From NCBI GenBank assembly GCA_963727045.1, contig CAVSES010000002.1, positions 434,001 to 498,000 on the forward strand: a stretch of DNA of 64,000 nucleotides, written 5' to 3'. The translations under genes and the position numbers were made by a program. Source of the stretch: Bog-1198 sp963727045. GTDB lineage: Bacteria; Pseudomonadota; Gammaproteobacteria; Steroidobacterales; Steroidobacteraceae. This document shows, one piece after another, positions 10,485 through 23,343 of the stretch. Each line of letters begins with the position of its first letter. Positions within the stretch are counted from its first letter, which is position 1. The notes under the pieces were generated by a model. It saw nothing but the letters and a program-made list of their open reading frames with translations, was not told where the DNA came from and did no database searches.

Positions 10485-10683
10485 ACTTTGGGACGCTTTC
10501 TCAACGGTCATCAAAATGAATGACAAGGTGATCTCCCAAGCAGCTGCGATGGCCGCTCAACAAGCGAAGATCGAAGATCTGACGGCTCGCGTGATTCGTT
10601 TGGAAACCGCTCTGGAGATCGCCCTATCGAGTAGTGGCGCGGGCGGCAACAAGCGACTGCCCCGCCATGGCCGGGACGATTAG
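10468..10683 (+). CDS. hypothetical 71-residue protein, probable coiled coil
   Basis: Intact reading frame with ATG at 10468 overlapping the end of the preceding small gene, which suggests translational coupling. The sequence is mainly helical with heptad-like spacing (IKMNDKVISQAAAMAAQQ and KIEDLTARVIRLETALEIAL) and a basic, flexible tail ending KRLPRHGRDD. No signal peptide or membrane segment. I do not recognise a family. The coupling suggests it works with the ribbon-helix-helix-like protein. Confidence 0.6.
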   Translation: MSMMDKLWDAFSTVIKMNDKVISQAAAMAAQQAKIEDLTARVIRLETALEIALSSSGAGGNKRLPRHGRDD

Positions 10684-10707
10684 GATTCGTCGGAAGCCAG
10701 AGGGACC

Positions 10708-11340
10708 CTAGACCTGCCGGTTGATCTCATTTAACCCGGTCGCACCCATCTCCCAGGCCTCCCTAAGGGGCAGTCCGCGCGCATACACGGGCAAGGGGAC
10801 CGCTTCGCACAACGCAGCCAATTCGTCGTTCCCCAGTTCTTTCCGCATGACCAGGTAATCCGCCCCCGCGTCAGCCGCCGCTCGGGCCTCGGAAGGATTC
10901 GCGCACCACACGCCGCGAAGCCCCTGGGATCGAACGCCTCCGTCAGCCGCTCCGGCAGCCACAGCGCCGCGACGATCGGCCCGTCCGCCGGCAACAACTC
11001 CACAGCCTCCAATTCCTCTCCGGAGCACCAGCGCAACGCCTGCCCGTCGAGGCCGCGCGGCTCGCCGCGGTAGCGCCTCACGACCCAGACGTCGAGCAGC
11101 ACGTCGCGCTGGGATAGGCAGTGGCGCACGCGAATCAGCGGCCGGGGCGTCTCGATGGCGATGCCGAGTTCCTCGTGGAGCTCGCGCGCGAGCCCCACCG
11201 CGCGCTCTCGCCCGGCTCGAGCTTGCCGCCGGGGAACTCCCAGCCGCCCGCCAGGTGGGTGCCCGCGGGCGCTGCGCGATCAGCACGCGCCCGCCCGCGT
11301 CGATCACCGCCGCGGCGACGACGTGAACGAGCGACGGGGA
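10708..11340 (-). CDS. MutT/Nudix hydrolase with short ThiE-like C-terminal part (frameshifted)
   Basis: The N-terminal strand HVVAAAVIDAGGRVLIAQR and the Nudix box (GGKLEPG..., then ARELHEELGI) identify an 8-oxo-dGTP pyrophosphohydrolase-type domain that sanitises the nucleotide pool. After the Nudix domain the sequence NPSEARAAADAGADYLVM...PVYARGLPLREAWEMGATGLNEI resembles the last strands of the thiamine-phosphate-synthase barrel, which is fused to MutT in pseudomonads, but only about 70 residues of it are present. Several indels occur, and no clear start codon is visible near 11340. Position directly downstream of secA is conserved. Confidence 0.8.
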   Translation of the reverse strand, partial: SPSLVHVVAAAVIDAGGRVLIAQRPRAPTWRAAGSSPAASSSRARARGGARARAPRGTRHRHRDAPAADSRAPLPIPARRAARRLGREALPRRAARPRRAGVALVLRRGIGGCGVVAGGRADRRGAVAAGAADGGVRSQGLRGVWCANPSEARAAADAGADYLVMRKELGNDELAALCEAVPLPVYARGLPLREAWEMGATGLNEINRQV

Positions 11341-11350
11341 TTGCCGGCGC

Positions 11351-14141
<2,791 letters not shown>

Positions 14142-14260
14142 GCGAGGGAGTCCTTGAAAAAACTGGGTATTGTACGGATAGACCGAGGGGCGGGAAATCG
14201 TTTCGAGGCGCGCGCACCGCCGGCCCCGCAGCGGGCGAGACTCACGCGATCTTCGAAGGC

Positions 14261-15190
14261 TTAGCGATCCTCGCCGATGAAGCGCAGCGGATCGACCTGC
14301 GGCGCCGTTCTTCAGCACTTCGAAATGCAGATGCGGCCCGGTGGAACGGCCGGTGGAGCCCATGAGCGCCACTTCCTGGCCCTTGCTGACCATGTCGCCC
14401 TGTTTCACCAGGAGCTTTTTCGTTGTGGCAATAGCGCGTCGCGAGCCGTTGCCGTGATTGATCTCGACCATCTCGCCGAAGCCGGCGCGCTCGCCGGCGA
14501 AGGTCACGAGGCCGGCGGCCACCGACGATGACATGCGTGCCCGCGGGTCCCGCGAAGTCGAGGCCCTTGTGGACCGCGGATAGCCGGTGAACGGGTCGGC
14601 GCGGCGGCCGAAGTACGACGAGATGAAGCCGTCTTGACCGGACGGCCCTCCGGGTAGACCTGTTTGTTGAGTTCGCGCGTCAGAATCAGGTTCTCGAGCA
14701 CGCCCAGTTGCTGTTCGCGGCTCGACAGCTGGGTCTGCAGACCGTCGACCATGGCGGTCAGGTTCGGAATCTGCGGCCGGCTGACCGTCGCGCCGGCTCT
14801 CCAGCCGCCCAGGCCGGCGGATTGCCGAAATCGAACTCGCCGTCGTCGAGATTCGCCATGTGGGTCAGTCGCTTGCCGAGCGCATCCAGGCGGATGACGT
14901 TGGCGTTCATCTGCCCGACGCGCAAGCGCCAGCGCGTTGACTTTTTCCTGCAAAATGTGCGGCGAACATCCTCGATCTGTGCCTGTTGCCGCAGCAAGTC
15001 CGCCGACCAGCCGCCGAACTGGTCGATCGGGTTCCGGCGCGCTGCCGCGACGCCCAGGCCCATGCCGATCGAGAACGCCGCCGCCCACGATGCCGAGCAC
15101 CAAGAGCGCGGCCGCGCCGATGACCAGCGGATGTCGCAAGTCGAATTGTTTCACGCGGCCGGTCTTGCGGCCGACAAAAATGACATTCAT
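14261..15190 (-). CDS. M23 family metallopeptidase, membrane anchored (frameshifted)
   Basis: A LytM/M23 peptidoglycan peptidase or an EnvC/NlpD-like activator. The N-terminus has a cytoplasmic basic stretch (GRKTGRVKQFDLRHP) and a single membrane segment (LVIGAAALLVLGIVGGG), then a helical region (LQTQLSSREQQLGVLENLIL). The catalytic domain shows HKGLDFAGPAGTHV (zinc His and Asp, restored by mending) and HLHFEV. Several frame breaks occur; the end VDPLRFIGEDR with its stop at 14261 is recovered in the last frame. Mended length is about 309 residues. Its place between lpxC and secA is conserved in pseudomonads. The zinc ligands suggest an active enzyme. Confidence 0.87.
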
Positions 15191-15337
15191 CAACGTGTAC
15201 TGCTTTCACGGCCGCTGTCATAGCGTTGAATCCGCAGACCGTAGCTTTACGTCCTCGCCTTTCGACGAGTATGCCGTTGAGCAGTCGAGGCTAGACTATG
15301 CAAAAAAGTTGACTAAAACAAGGAATTAAGCACGCTT

Positions 15338-15686
15338 TTGCGCCCATCGTTCAAGGCATCGCGCGTGTTGCAATGCAAAATCCAGAAGTCTATCAGTGAG
15401 CTTATTGGCACGATCGTGCAAGCGACTCACGACCTCAAGAGCACGCGTGCGGGCGCGTCAGCCGGTCCTCGACCAGGTCAAGCGCCGACCTTGCCCGCGG
15501 ACCTCGCCGGGCGGTCGCCAGCGCCGGCCTCGACGCAGGGCGCCTGACTCGGTGTGGTCAGCGCCGCCTGGGCCACGCGGCTGCGCTATTTGCACCGAGA
15601 TCTGCGCAGCGGGTCGGCCGAGCCCTCGGCGTCGAGATCGCAGCGTCAAATCCGGGTGGCCGCCGGCCTCAACCGACTGGGCCTAG
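15338..15686 (+). CDS. DUF721 (DciA-like) protein, badly frameshifted
   Basis: On the plus strand, opposite its neighbours, three frames read in turn give SISELIG..., LDQVKRR-LPADLAG and VVSAAWATRLRYLHRDL, the typical DUF721 core. In pseudomonads a DUF721 gene lies in this orientation between lpxC and the M23 gene. Some members (DciA) help load the replicative helicase, but this short gammaproteobacterial form is not proven to do so. At least three indels prevent a continuous reading frame; the start (a TTG at 15338) is a guess. It runs tail to tail into lpxC. Confidence 0.6.
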
Positions 15687-16608
15687 CGAATCAGGCCCGC
15701 GCCGCCGCCGCGGCCACGTAGGAAATCGGCGCCTCGGCCAGGCTCTCGAAGGTCGACTTCCTGCCAGGCGCTGCGCGTGGCGATCAGCGTGCGCAGCAGC
15801 TTGTTGTTGAGCGCATGCCCCGACTTGTAGCCGCAGAACTCGCCGATCAGGCTGTGCCCGAGAAGGTACAGATCGCCGATCGCATCGAGGATCTTGTGCT
15901 TGACGAACTCATCCTCGTAGCGCAGCCCGTCCTCGTTCAGCACGCGGTAATCGTCGAGCACGATGGCGTTGTCCATGTTGCCGCCGAGCGCGAGGTTGCG
16001 CGCGCGCAGGCTCTCCAGGTCGCGCATGAAGCCGAAGGTGCGCGCCCGGCTCACCTCGCGCAGGAACGAGGTCGTCGAGAAATCCATGGAGGCGACCTGG
16101 GAGTGCTTCTTGAACGTCGGGTGATCGAACTCGATCTCGAAATTCACCTTGAATCCGTCATAGGGATCGAATCGCGCCCATTTGTCGCCGTCTTCGACCT
16201 GCAGGGTCTCCAGAATGCGGATGAAGCGCTTCGGGCGCCTTTTGCTCCTCGATGCCCGCCGACTGCAGCAGGAACACGAACGGCCCGGCACTGCCGTCCA
16301 TGATCGGCACTTCGCCGCGCGCTGACCTCGACCAAGGCATTGTCGATGCCGAGGCCCGCGAGCGCGGACAGCAGATGCTCGACCGTCGAGATCTTGGCGT
16401 CGCCGCGTGCAACGTCGTGCCCATCATCGTGTCGCCGACGTTCTCCGCGCGCGCCTTGATGTCGACCGGCCGCGGCCAGATCGGTGCGGCGGAAGACGAT
16501 GCCGGTGTCCGGCGACGCCGGCCGCAGCGTCATCAGAACCTTCTTCCCCGTGTGCAGGCCGACGCCCGTGGCTCGGATGGAATTCTTAAGTGTTCTTTGA
16601 TTCAGCAT
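15683..16608 (-). CDS. lpxC: UDP-3-O-acyl-N-acetylglucosamine deacetylase LpxC (frameshifted)
   Basis: Zinc amidase that commits UDP-GlcNAc derivatives to lipid A synthesis. The start MLNQRTLKNSIRATGVGLHTGKKV is textbook LpxC. The zinc His region (VEHLLSALAGLGIDNA), the catalytic loop FDHPTFKKHSQ and the second zinc site LYLLGHSLIGEFCGYKSGHALNN are present. Frame breaks lie near 16475, 16420, 16325 and 16235. Mended length is about 308 residues. It lies downstream of ftsZ, the usual arrangement. Confidence 0.95.
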
Positions 16609-16777
16609 CGAGTTGAGACCGGGCCTTAAGCGCTGTAGTTACCGGCAAAGGTATCACAGGCACGCGCCGCGAGGCCTGAAGCTCGCGGCCCGGACCACAA
16701 AGCCGGCGCCCGCGCGGCGCTTCGCAAGATGCCCCGCCGGCGCCGAAGCTTGGAATGTCCGTTACCCGCCGTGCGCG

Positions 16778-17964
16778 TCAGTCCGCCTGCCGGCGCAGGA
16801 ATGCCGGAATATCCAGCAGATCCTCGGTTTCGATGTCGGCCCCGCAAGCCGTCGCCCACCGCGCGCTTGCCGCTGCACCGTCGGCTTGTCGAGCATGGCG
16901 TAATCGGTCGGCGCATCGGTGACTGCTGTCGCACAACCCGCATGGTCGGCTGCGGCGCGTGCAGCGACGGCCGGCGCGGCCTGCGCGCGCCGGCTCGCGC
17001 CACCGGACTGCCCAAGCCCGTCGCCACGACCGTCACCCGGATCTGGTTGGTCATGTCCGGATCGATGACCGTGCCGACGACGACCGTCGCATCGTCCGAG
17101 GCGAACTGCTTGATGACGTTGCCGACCTCCTGGAACTCGCCGATGGACAGGTCCATGCCGGCGGTGACGTTCACCAGGATGCCCTGCGCGCCCGCCAGAT
17201 TGATGTCCTCGAGCAAGCGGGCTGGAGATCGCCGCCTCCGCCGCTTCGCGCGCGCGATCGTCGCCGCGACGCGCTGCCCGAGCCCATCATCGCCATGCCG
17301 GTCTCCGACATCACCGTGCGCACGTCGGCGAAGTCGACGTTGATCAGGCCCGGGCCGGGTGATCAGCTCGGCGATGCCCTGGACCGCGCCCTGCAGCACG
17401 GTGTTGGCCGACTTGAACGCATCCAGCAGCGTCGTCTCGCTGCCGAGCACCGACAACAGCTTCTGATTCGGGATCGTGATCAGGGAATCGCACGTACTTG
17501 GACAGCTCCAGCATGCCCTGGTCGGCGACGCGCGAACGCTTGTTGCCCTCCATTTCGAACGGCCTGGTGACCACCGCGACGGTCAGTATGCCGAGTTCCT
17601 TCGCGACCTGCGCGACCACCGGCGCGGCTCCCGTGCCCGTGCCGCCGCCCATGCCCGCGGTGATGAACAGCATGTCGCAGCCTTCGATCAACTCGATGAT
17701 GCGGTCGCGGTCCTCCATCGCCGCCTGGCGGCCGACTTCCGGGTCGGCGCCCGCGCCGAGCCCCTTGGTGATGTTGCAGCCGATCTGCAGCGCGGTGCGC
17801 ACCTTCGAGTGCTTCAGCGCCTGCGCATCGGTGTTGATGCAGATGAAATCCACGCCCTCGAGTCCGGCCTGAACCATGTGCGAGACCGCGTTGCCGCCGC
17901 CTCCGCCCACGCCGAGCACCTTGATGACGGCGCTTTGGCTGAATGAGTCCATGAGTTCGAACAT
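16778..17964 (-). CDS. ftsZ: cell division GTPase FtsZ (frameshifted)
   Basis: Tubulin homologue forming the division ring. The ATG at 17964 follows the strong ribosome binding site AGGAGA. Features are VIKVLGVGGGGGNAVSHM, the tubulin signature GMGGGTGTGAAPVVA, the synergy-loop region after MAMMGSG, and the conserved C-terminal peptide LDIPAFLRRQAD that binds FtsA and ZipA. Frame breaks lie near 17490, 17355, 17225, 17010 and 16850. Mended length is about 395 residues. The stop at 16778 is fixed by the C-terminal peptide. A gap of 169 bases separates it from lpxC. Confidence 0.96.
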
Positions 17965-17990
17965 TCCAGTTCTCCTTCGTCATATTGTTA

Positions 17991-19232
17991 TCAAAAATTC
18001 CCCTGAAACCAGGCCTTCATGCGTTCGAAAATCATTCTTCATGCCGCCCGCGAGGAGCGGCGCCTTCCGTGCGCGCGCATATCCACGTTGCTTTTCGCGT
18101 AGAGCAGAGTCCGACGCCGGTGGCGTGAATCGGATTGCTGACGACTTCGACGAGCCCGGTGACGTACTGCGGCACGCCGAGCCGCACCGGCATGTGAAAC
18201 ACCTCCTCGGCCAACTCGATCGCGCCCTCCATCTTCGCGCTGCCGCCGGTGAGGACGATGCCGGTGGCGACCGCCTCCTCGAGGCCGCTGCGGCGCAGCT
18301 CGTCGCGGATCAGCGCGAACAACTCCTCGTAGCTCGGCTCGACGATCTCGGCGAGCGTCTGGCGCGCGAGCCGCCGCGGCGGCCGGTCGCCGACGCTCGG
18401 CACCTCGATGGTTTCGTCGGGGTTCGCGAGCTGCGACAGCGCGCAGGCGTACTTGATCTTGATGTCCTCGGCGTACTGCGTCGGCGTGCGCATCGACACG
18501 GCGATGTCGTTGGTCACCTGATCGCCGGCGATCGGGATGACCGCCGTGTGCCTGATCGCGCCGCCGCTGAACACGGCGATGTCGGTGGTGCCGCCGCCGA
18601 TGTCGACCACGCAGACGCCCAGATCCTTCTCGTCCTCGGTCAGCACCGCGTAGCTCGAGGCGAGCTGCTCGAGGACGATGTCGTCGACCGCGAGGCCGCA
18701 GCGCTGCACGCACTTGACGATGTTCTGCGCCGCGCTGTCCGCGCCGGTGACGATGTGCACCTTGGCCTCGAGCCGCACGCCGGACATGCCGATCGGATCG
18801 CGGATGCCTTCCTGCGCATCGATGATGTATTCCTGCGGGAGCACGTGCAGGATCTTCTGGTCCGCCGGTATCGCGACCGCCTTGGCCGCGTCGATCACGC
18901 GCTCGACGTCGCCCTGTACGACTTCCTTGTCCTTGATCGCGACGATGCCGTGGGAGTTCAGGCTGCGCACGTGGCTGCCGGCGATGCCCGCATAGACCGA
19001 ATGGATCTCGCAGCCGGCCATGAGTTCGGCTTCCTCGACCGCCCGCTGGATCGATTGCACCGTCGATTCGATGTTGACGACGACGCCCTTTCTTCAGCCC
19101 GCGCGACGGATGGCTGCCGATGCCGATGATCTCGAGCGCGCCGTCGGCCTTGATTTCGCCGACGATGGCGACGACCTTGCTCGTGCCGATGTCGAGGCCT
19201 ACCAGTAGATTGCGATCGGAGCGTTTGGCCAT
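17991..19232 (-). CDS. ftsA: cell division protein FtsA (frameshifted)
   Basis: Actin-like protein that tethers FtsZ to the membrane. The N-terminus NLLVGLDIGTSKVVAIVGE, the ATP-binding motif VVDIGGGTTDIAVF and VLTGGSAKMEG are clear. The membrane-targeting amphipathic helix MKAWFQGNF is recovered at the extreme C-terminus with the stop at 17991, in a frame reached after breaks near 19090, 18105 and 18040. Mended length is about 413 residues. It starts 15 bases after the ftsQ stop and ends 26 bases before ftsZ. Confidence 0.96.
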
Positions 19233-19247
19233 TGAAGTATCTGATCC

Positions 19248-20065
19248 TCAGGCGTCGGTATCGTCGTGATGTTTGGGCGGCACCGCGGGCCGGGCGTCGC
19301 GGGGTTCGCCAGCCGATGGCGAAGCCGTTCGAATAGCGCATGTCGACATAGGAGATATCGTTCAACTGGTGCGCGACGACCTGCGCCGCCACGCGGATGA
19401 AGCGGTCGATGCGTTCGTCGACCTGGTTGCGGCCGAGCCGCACCGTGATGCCGTGTCGCAGGTCCATCTCCCAGGCGCCGCGAGCGTCGAGGCGCAGCGC
19501 CGAGATGTGCATTCCGGCCTCGGTCATCCGCCGCTCCGCCGACAGGTAGAGCTGCGCGACCTCGGTCTCCGTGCCCTCGGGTCCGGACAGGCGCGGCAGC
19601 TCCGGCGGCACGTGATGGCCGCCTTCACGAACAGTTGCCCGCGGGTGTTGAGCAGGCCCGAGTCGTCCCCATCTCGCGGCCGCGGTCTGCTCGACGACGG
19701 TCACGCGCAGGCTGGTCGGCCAGCGGCGCTGCACGCGCGACCTGATCGACCCACGGCAGGCTCGCGACCGCGCGCTGGATCGCGTCGAGATTCGCCGACA
19801 TGAATCCGGCCGCGAGATACGGCGCGACCGCCTTCTCGATCTCGACCGGCGAGACGCGCTGAAAGCTGCCGTCCATCGAAATCATGCGCACGGGCCGGTT
19901 GAGCGCCCAGAGAGCCCGCGAGGCAGGCGGCCAGGATCGCGAGCAGCGCGCCCTGTTGCGCGAGGCTGCGCCAGTCGATCATCGAGGCCGGCGGCGCCAC
20001 GCGGCCGCGCCGTGCGCTTCGGGCTTCTTGAACCGATTTCGCCGACCGAGTGCGCGCGCGATCAT
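19248..20065 (-). CDS. ftsQ: cell division protein FtsQ (frameshifted)
   Basis: Bitopic membrane protein linking early and late division proteins. It starts at an ATG at 20065 that overlaps the ddl stop, has a basic cytoplasmic leader (GRRNRFKKPE), a membrane segment (GALLAILAACLAGSLGA) and a POTRA region (GSFQRVSPVEIEKAVAPYL...LPWVDQVAR). The beta domain ends with WEMDLRHGITVRLGRNQVDERIDRF and YVDMRYSNGFAIGW. Frame breaks lie near 19915, 19745, 19660 and 19310. Mended length is about 272 residues. Confidence 0.92.
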
Positions 20066-21028
20066 TTGCGTTCCCTCGAAAAGCTCGTTTCCAACACACG
20101 CCAGACCAACTCCTCGAAATCGATGCCCGCGCGGCGCGCCGCCATCGGCACGAGGCTGTGATCCGTCATGCCGGGCATCGTGTTGATCTCGATGAAATAG
20201 AACTCGCCGCTGGCCTGGTCGCGCATGAAGTCGACGCGGCCCCAGCCGAAGCTGCCGGTTGCGCGGAACGCGGCGAGCGCGGACGCCTGCAGCACGGCTC
20301 CTCGGCCGCGCGTCGAGCCCGCTCGGGCAGCGGTATGCGGTGTCGTCGCGGAAATACTTCGCCTCGTAGTCGTAGAACTCGGTCGCGGGCTCGATGCGGA
20401 TCGACGGCAGCGCCTCGTCATGCAGCACGCCGACCGTGTATTCGCCGCCGGCGACGAACCGTTCGGCGAACACGTCTCTTCGACCGCGCGCGCGGCCGCA
20501 TACGCGCGCGGCAGCGCGTCCGCGGTCTTCACCTTGCTGATGCCGACGCTCGAGCCCTGCGACGCGGGCTTCACCATCATCGGCAGGCCGATCTCCTCGA
20601 GCGCGCGCGCAAGGTCGGCCTCGGCCGCGAGCGTCGTGTACGGCGGCGCGCGGCAGCCCGCGCCCGCGGCGACGAGCTTGGTCTTCAGCTTGTCCATCGT
20701 CAGCGAGGCGGCGAGCACGCCGCTGCCGGTGTACGGCAACCCAAGCCACTCGAGCGCGCCTTGAATCAAGCCGTCCTCGCCGCCCGGCCCATGCAGCGCG
20801 ATCCAGGCGCGGTCGAACGCCCGTCGCCGAGTTCCTGGACGGGACGCTCGCGCGGATCGAAGCCTACGGCATCGACGCCGCGCCGCAAGCAGCGCCGCGA
20901 GCACCGCATTGCCGGAGAGCAGCGAGATTTCGCGCTCCGAAGTCGCCGCCGAGGAGCACGGCGACCTTGCCGAATTCGCGCGCGTCGCGCGCGCGGCGGA
21001 TGCCGGATCGAAAGGTCAACCGGCTCAT
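20062..21028 (-). CDS. ddl: D-alanine--D-alanine ligase (frameshifted)
   Basis: ATP-grasp enzyme making the D-Ala-D-Ala end of the peptidoglycan precursor. Visible are GKVAVLLGG near the start, ALHGPGGEDGLIQGALEWLG, the substrate loop PMMVKPASQGSSVGISKVK and the metal-binding end FYFIEINTMPGMTDHSLVP. Frame breaks lie near 20960, 20825, 20475 and 20310. The ATG at 21028 overlaps the murB stop by four bases. Mended length is about 321 residues, normal for DdlB of division clusters. Confidence 0.95.
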
Positions 21029-21931
21029 GCGGGCTCTCCGACGATGCGCACTTCGGGCTGCAGCGTGACGCCGTGGACCTGCGCCACGCGGCACCGGACA
21101 TGGCGGATCACCGCTTCGATGTCGGCGGCCCGCGCGGCGCCCTGATTGATGATGAAGTTCGCGTGCTTCTCCGACACGGAGGCATCGCCGACGCGAAATC
21201 CCTTCAAGCCCGCGGCCTCGATGAGCCGCGCCGCGTGATCGCCGGGCGGATTCGTGAACACCGAGCCGCAACTCCACTCGCCGATCGGCTGCGACTGCCT
21301 GCGCGCTCGAGAAGGTCGCGGATCGCGTCCGAACTCGCGTCGGGCATCTGTTCGAACTTCAGGCGCGCGCCGACGAACCACTCGCCGGCCGGCCCCTCGA
21401 CGCGGCGATAGCCGATCCGATAGTCGGAGGGGCTTCGCGTGCGGCTCGCGCCGCGGCGGTCGATGACGTCGACTTCGGCGACGTGCGCCCAGGTTTCGCC
21501 GCCCCAGGCGCCGGCGTTCATCGCGAGCGCGCCGCCGAGCGTGCCCGGAATGCCGGCGAAGAATTCCGCGGGCCCCATGCCCCATTGCGCGCATGTCTTC
21601 GCGATGCGCGCGCACGGCACGCCCGCTTCGGCGTGGATGGCGGCCGCGCTGATCCGCGCGAGGGCGCCGAGGGCTCCGTGGGTCATGATGACCGCGCCGC
21701 GGAAGCCGCCGTCGCGCACCAGGAGGTTGCTGCCGAGGCCCACCCACAAGAGCGGCACCTCGAGCGGCAGCTGACGCAGGAACGCGGACAGGTCATGCAA
21801 ATCCCGCGGCACGAACAACCAGTCGGCCGGCCCGCCCGCGTGCCAGGACGTGTGCTTCGCCATCGGCACGTCGCGGAGCACGCGCGCGCGAAATTCCGGC
21901 GACAAGTCCGTCTTGCGCAGGGTCCGGTCAC
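21025..21931 (-). CDS. murB: UDP-N-acetylenolpyruvylglucosamine reductase MurB (frameshifted)
   Basis: FAD enzyme reducing the enolpyruvyl group to give UDP-MurNAc. Features are MAKHTSWHAGGPADWL, the FAD-binding LLWVGLGSNLLVRDGG, FFAGIPGTLGGALAMNAGAWG, the catalytic GSVFTNPPGDHAA (Ser) and the end of the type I reductase with HANFIINQG. The frame breaks near 21300 and again close to the start. A GTG at 21931 overlaps the murC stop, but the body is in another frame, so the start is uncertain; the conserved part begins near 21865. Mended length is about 300 residues. Confidence 0.94.
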
Positions 21932-23343
21932 GCGGCGCCTCCGGCCGGAATGCGGCCTCTTGAGGTCGTGCGCGACGGCGCCGATGTTGCCCGCGCCCAT
22001 CGTGAGCACGAGATCGCCGTCCTTGAGCACGCCGCGCAGGCTGTCGGCGAGATCCTCGACGCGTTCGACGAATATCGGCTCGACGCGGCCGCGGCCGCGC
22101 ACCGCGCGGCAGATCGCGCGGCCGTCGGCGCCCGCGATCGGGGCTTCGCCCGCCGCGTAGACCTCGGTGACCAGCAGCACGTCCGCCTCGCCGAGCACGC
22201 GCGCGAAATCGTCGAGCAAATCGCGCGTGCGCGAATAGCGGTGCGGCTGGAACGCGAGCACGATGCGCCGCCCCGGCCATCCCTGGCGCACCGCCTCGAG
22301 CGTCGCCGCCACCTCCGTCGGATGGTGGCCATAGTCGTCGACGAGCAGCGCACTTCCCGCCGGCCAGCGAATCTCGCCGAGCTGCTGCATGCGCCGATCG
22401 ATGCCCTGGAAGTTGCGCGAGTGCGCGCTGGATGGCGGCATCGGCGATCTTCGAGCTCGGTCGCGACCGCGACGGCCGCGAGCGAGTTCAGCACGTTGTG
22501 GCGGCCCGGCAGATTGATCGTGAGCGCGAGCGGCGCGTAGCCTTCGCGCAGCGCCTCGTAGTGCGACTGCAGGCCCTCGCGCGCGGACGTCGACGGCGCG
22601 CACGTCGGCGCCCTCGTCGAACCCGTACGTGACGCACGGGCCGCGCAACGGCGTCGCGGATGCGCGCACTTCGGGATCGTCGATGCAAAGCACCGCGAGC
22701 CCGTAGAACGGCAGGTTGTGCAGGAAGTCGACGAAGCTCTGCTTCAGTCCCGCGAAATCGCCGGCATGCGTCGCCAGATGATCGTTGTCGATGTTCGTGA
22801 CGATCGCGATCATCGGCTGTAGGTGCATGAACGAGGCGTCGCTCTCGTCGGCCTCGGCGACCAGGTAGCGGCCCGCGCCGAGCCGCGCATTGCTGTCCGC
22901 GCTCTTCAGCCGGCCGCCGATCACGAACGTGGGGTCGAGCCCGCCCTCGGCGAGCACGCTCGCGACGAGGCTGGTGGTCGTGGTCTTGCCGTGCGTGCCG
23001 GCGACCGCGACCGAATAGCGGAACCGCATCAGTTCGCCGAGCATCTCGGCGCGCGGCACGACCGGAATGCGCTCGCGCGAGCGCCGCCGCGACCTCGGGA
23101 TTTCCGCGGTTGACGGCGCTCGAGACGACCACGACGTCGGCATCGCCCAGGTGATCCGCCGCGTGGCCGATGAAGAGCTTCGCACCCAGGCGCGCGAGGC
23201 GCTCGCGTGACCGCGTTCTGCTTGAGGTCCGATCCCTGCACTTCGTAGCCGAGGTTCAGCAGCACCTCGGCGATGCCGCCCATGCCGCTGCCGCCGATGC
23301 CGACGAGGTGGATGCGATGGATGCGGCGCATGCGGTCGTTCAT
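21928..23343 (-). CDS. murC: UDP-N-acetylmuramate--L-alanine ligase MurC (frameshifted)
   Basis: Adds L-alanine to UDP-MurNAc. The N-terminal RIHLVGIGGSGMGGIAEVL dinucleotide-like fold, the ATP loop VAGTHGKTTTTSLVASVL, the central LVAEADESDASFMHL and TNIDNDHL, and the C-terminal LLVDDYGHHPTEVAATL and AFQPHRYSRTRDL are all present. Frame breaks lie near 23205, 23075, 22590, 22430 and 21965. The ATG at 23343 overlaps the murG stop. Mended length is about 471 residues. Confidence 0.95.

Noticed and set aside
8885..10700. Insertion sequence or integrase in the accessory block
   Set aside because: No transposase or integrase motif and no flanking direct or terminal inverted repeats were found; the inverted repeats present are short and sit at gene starts.
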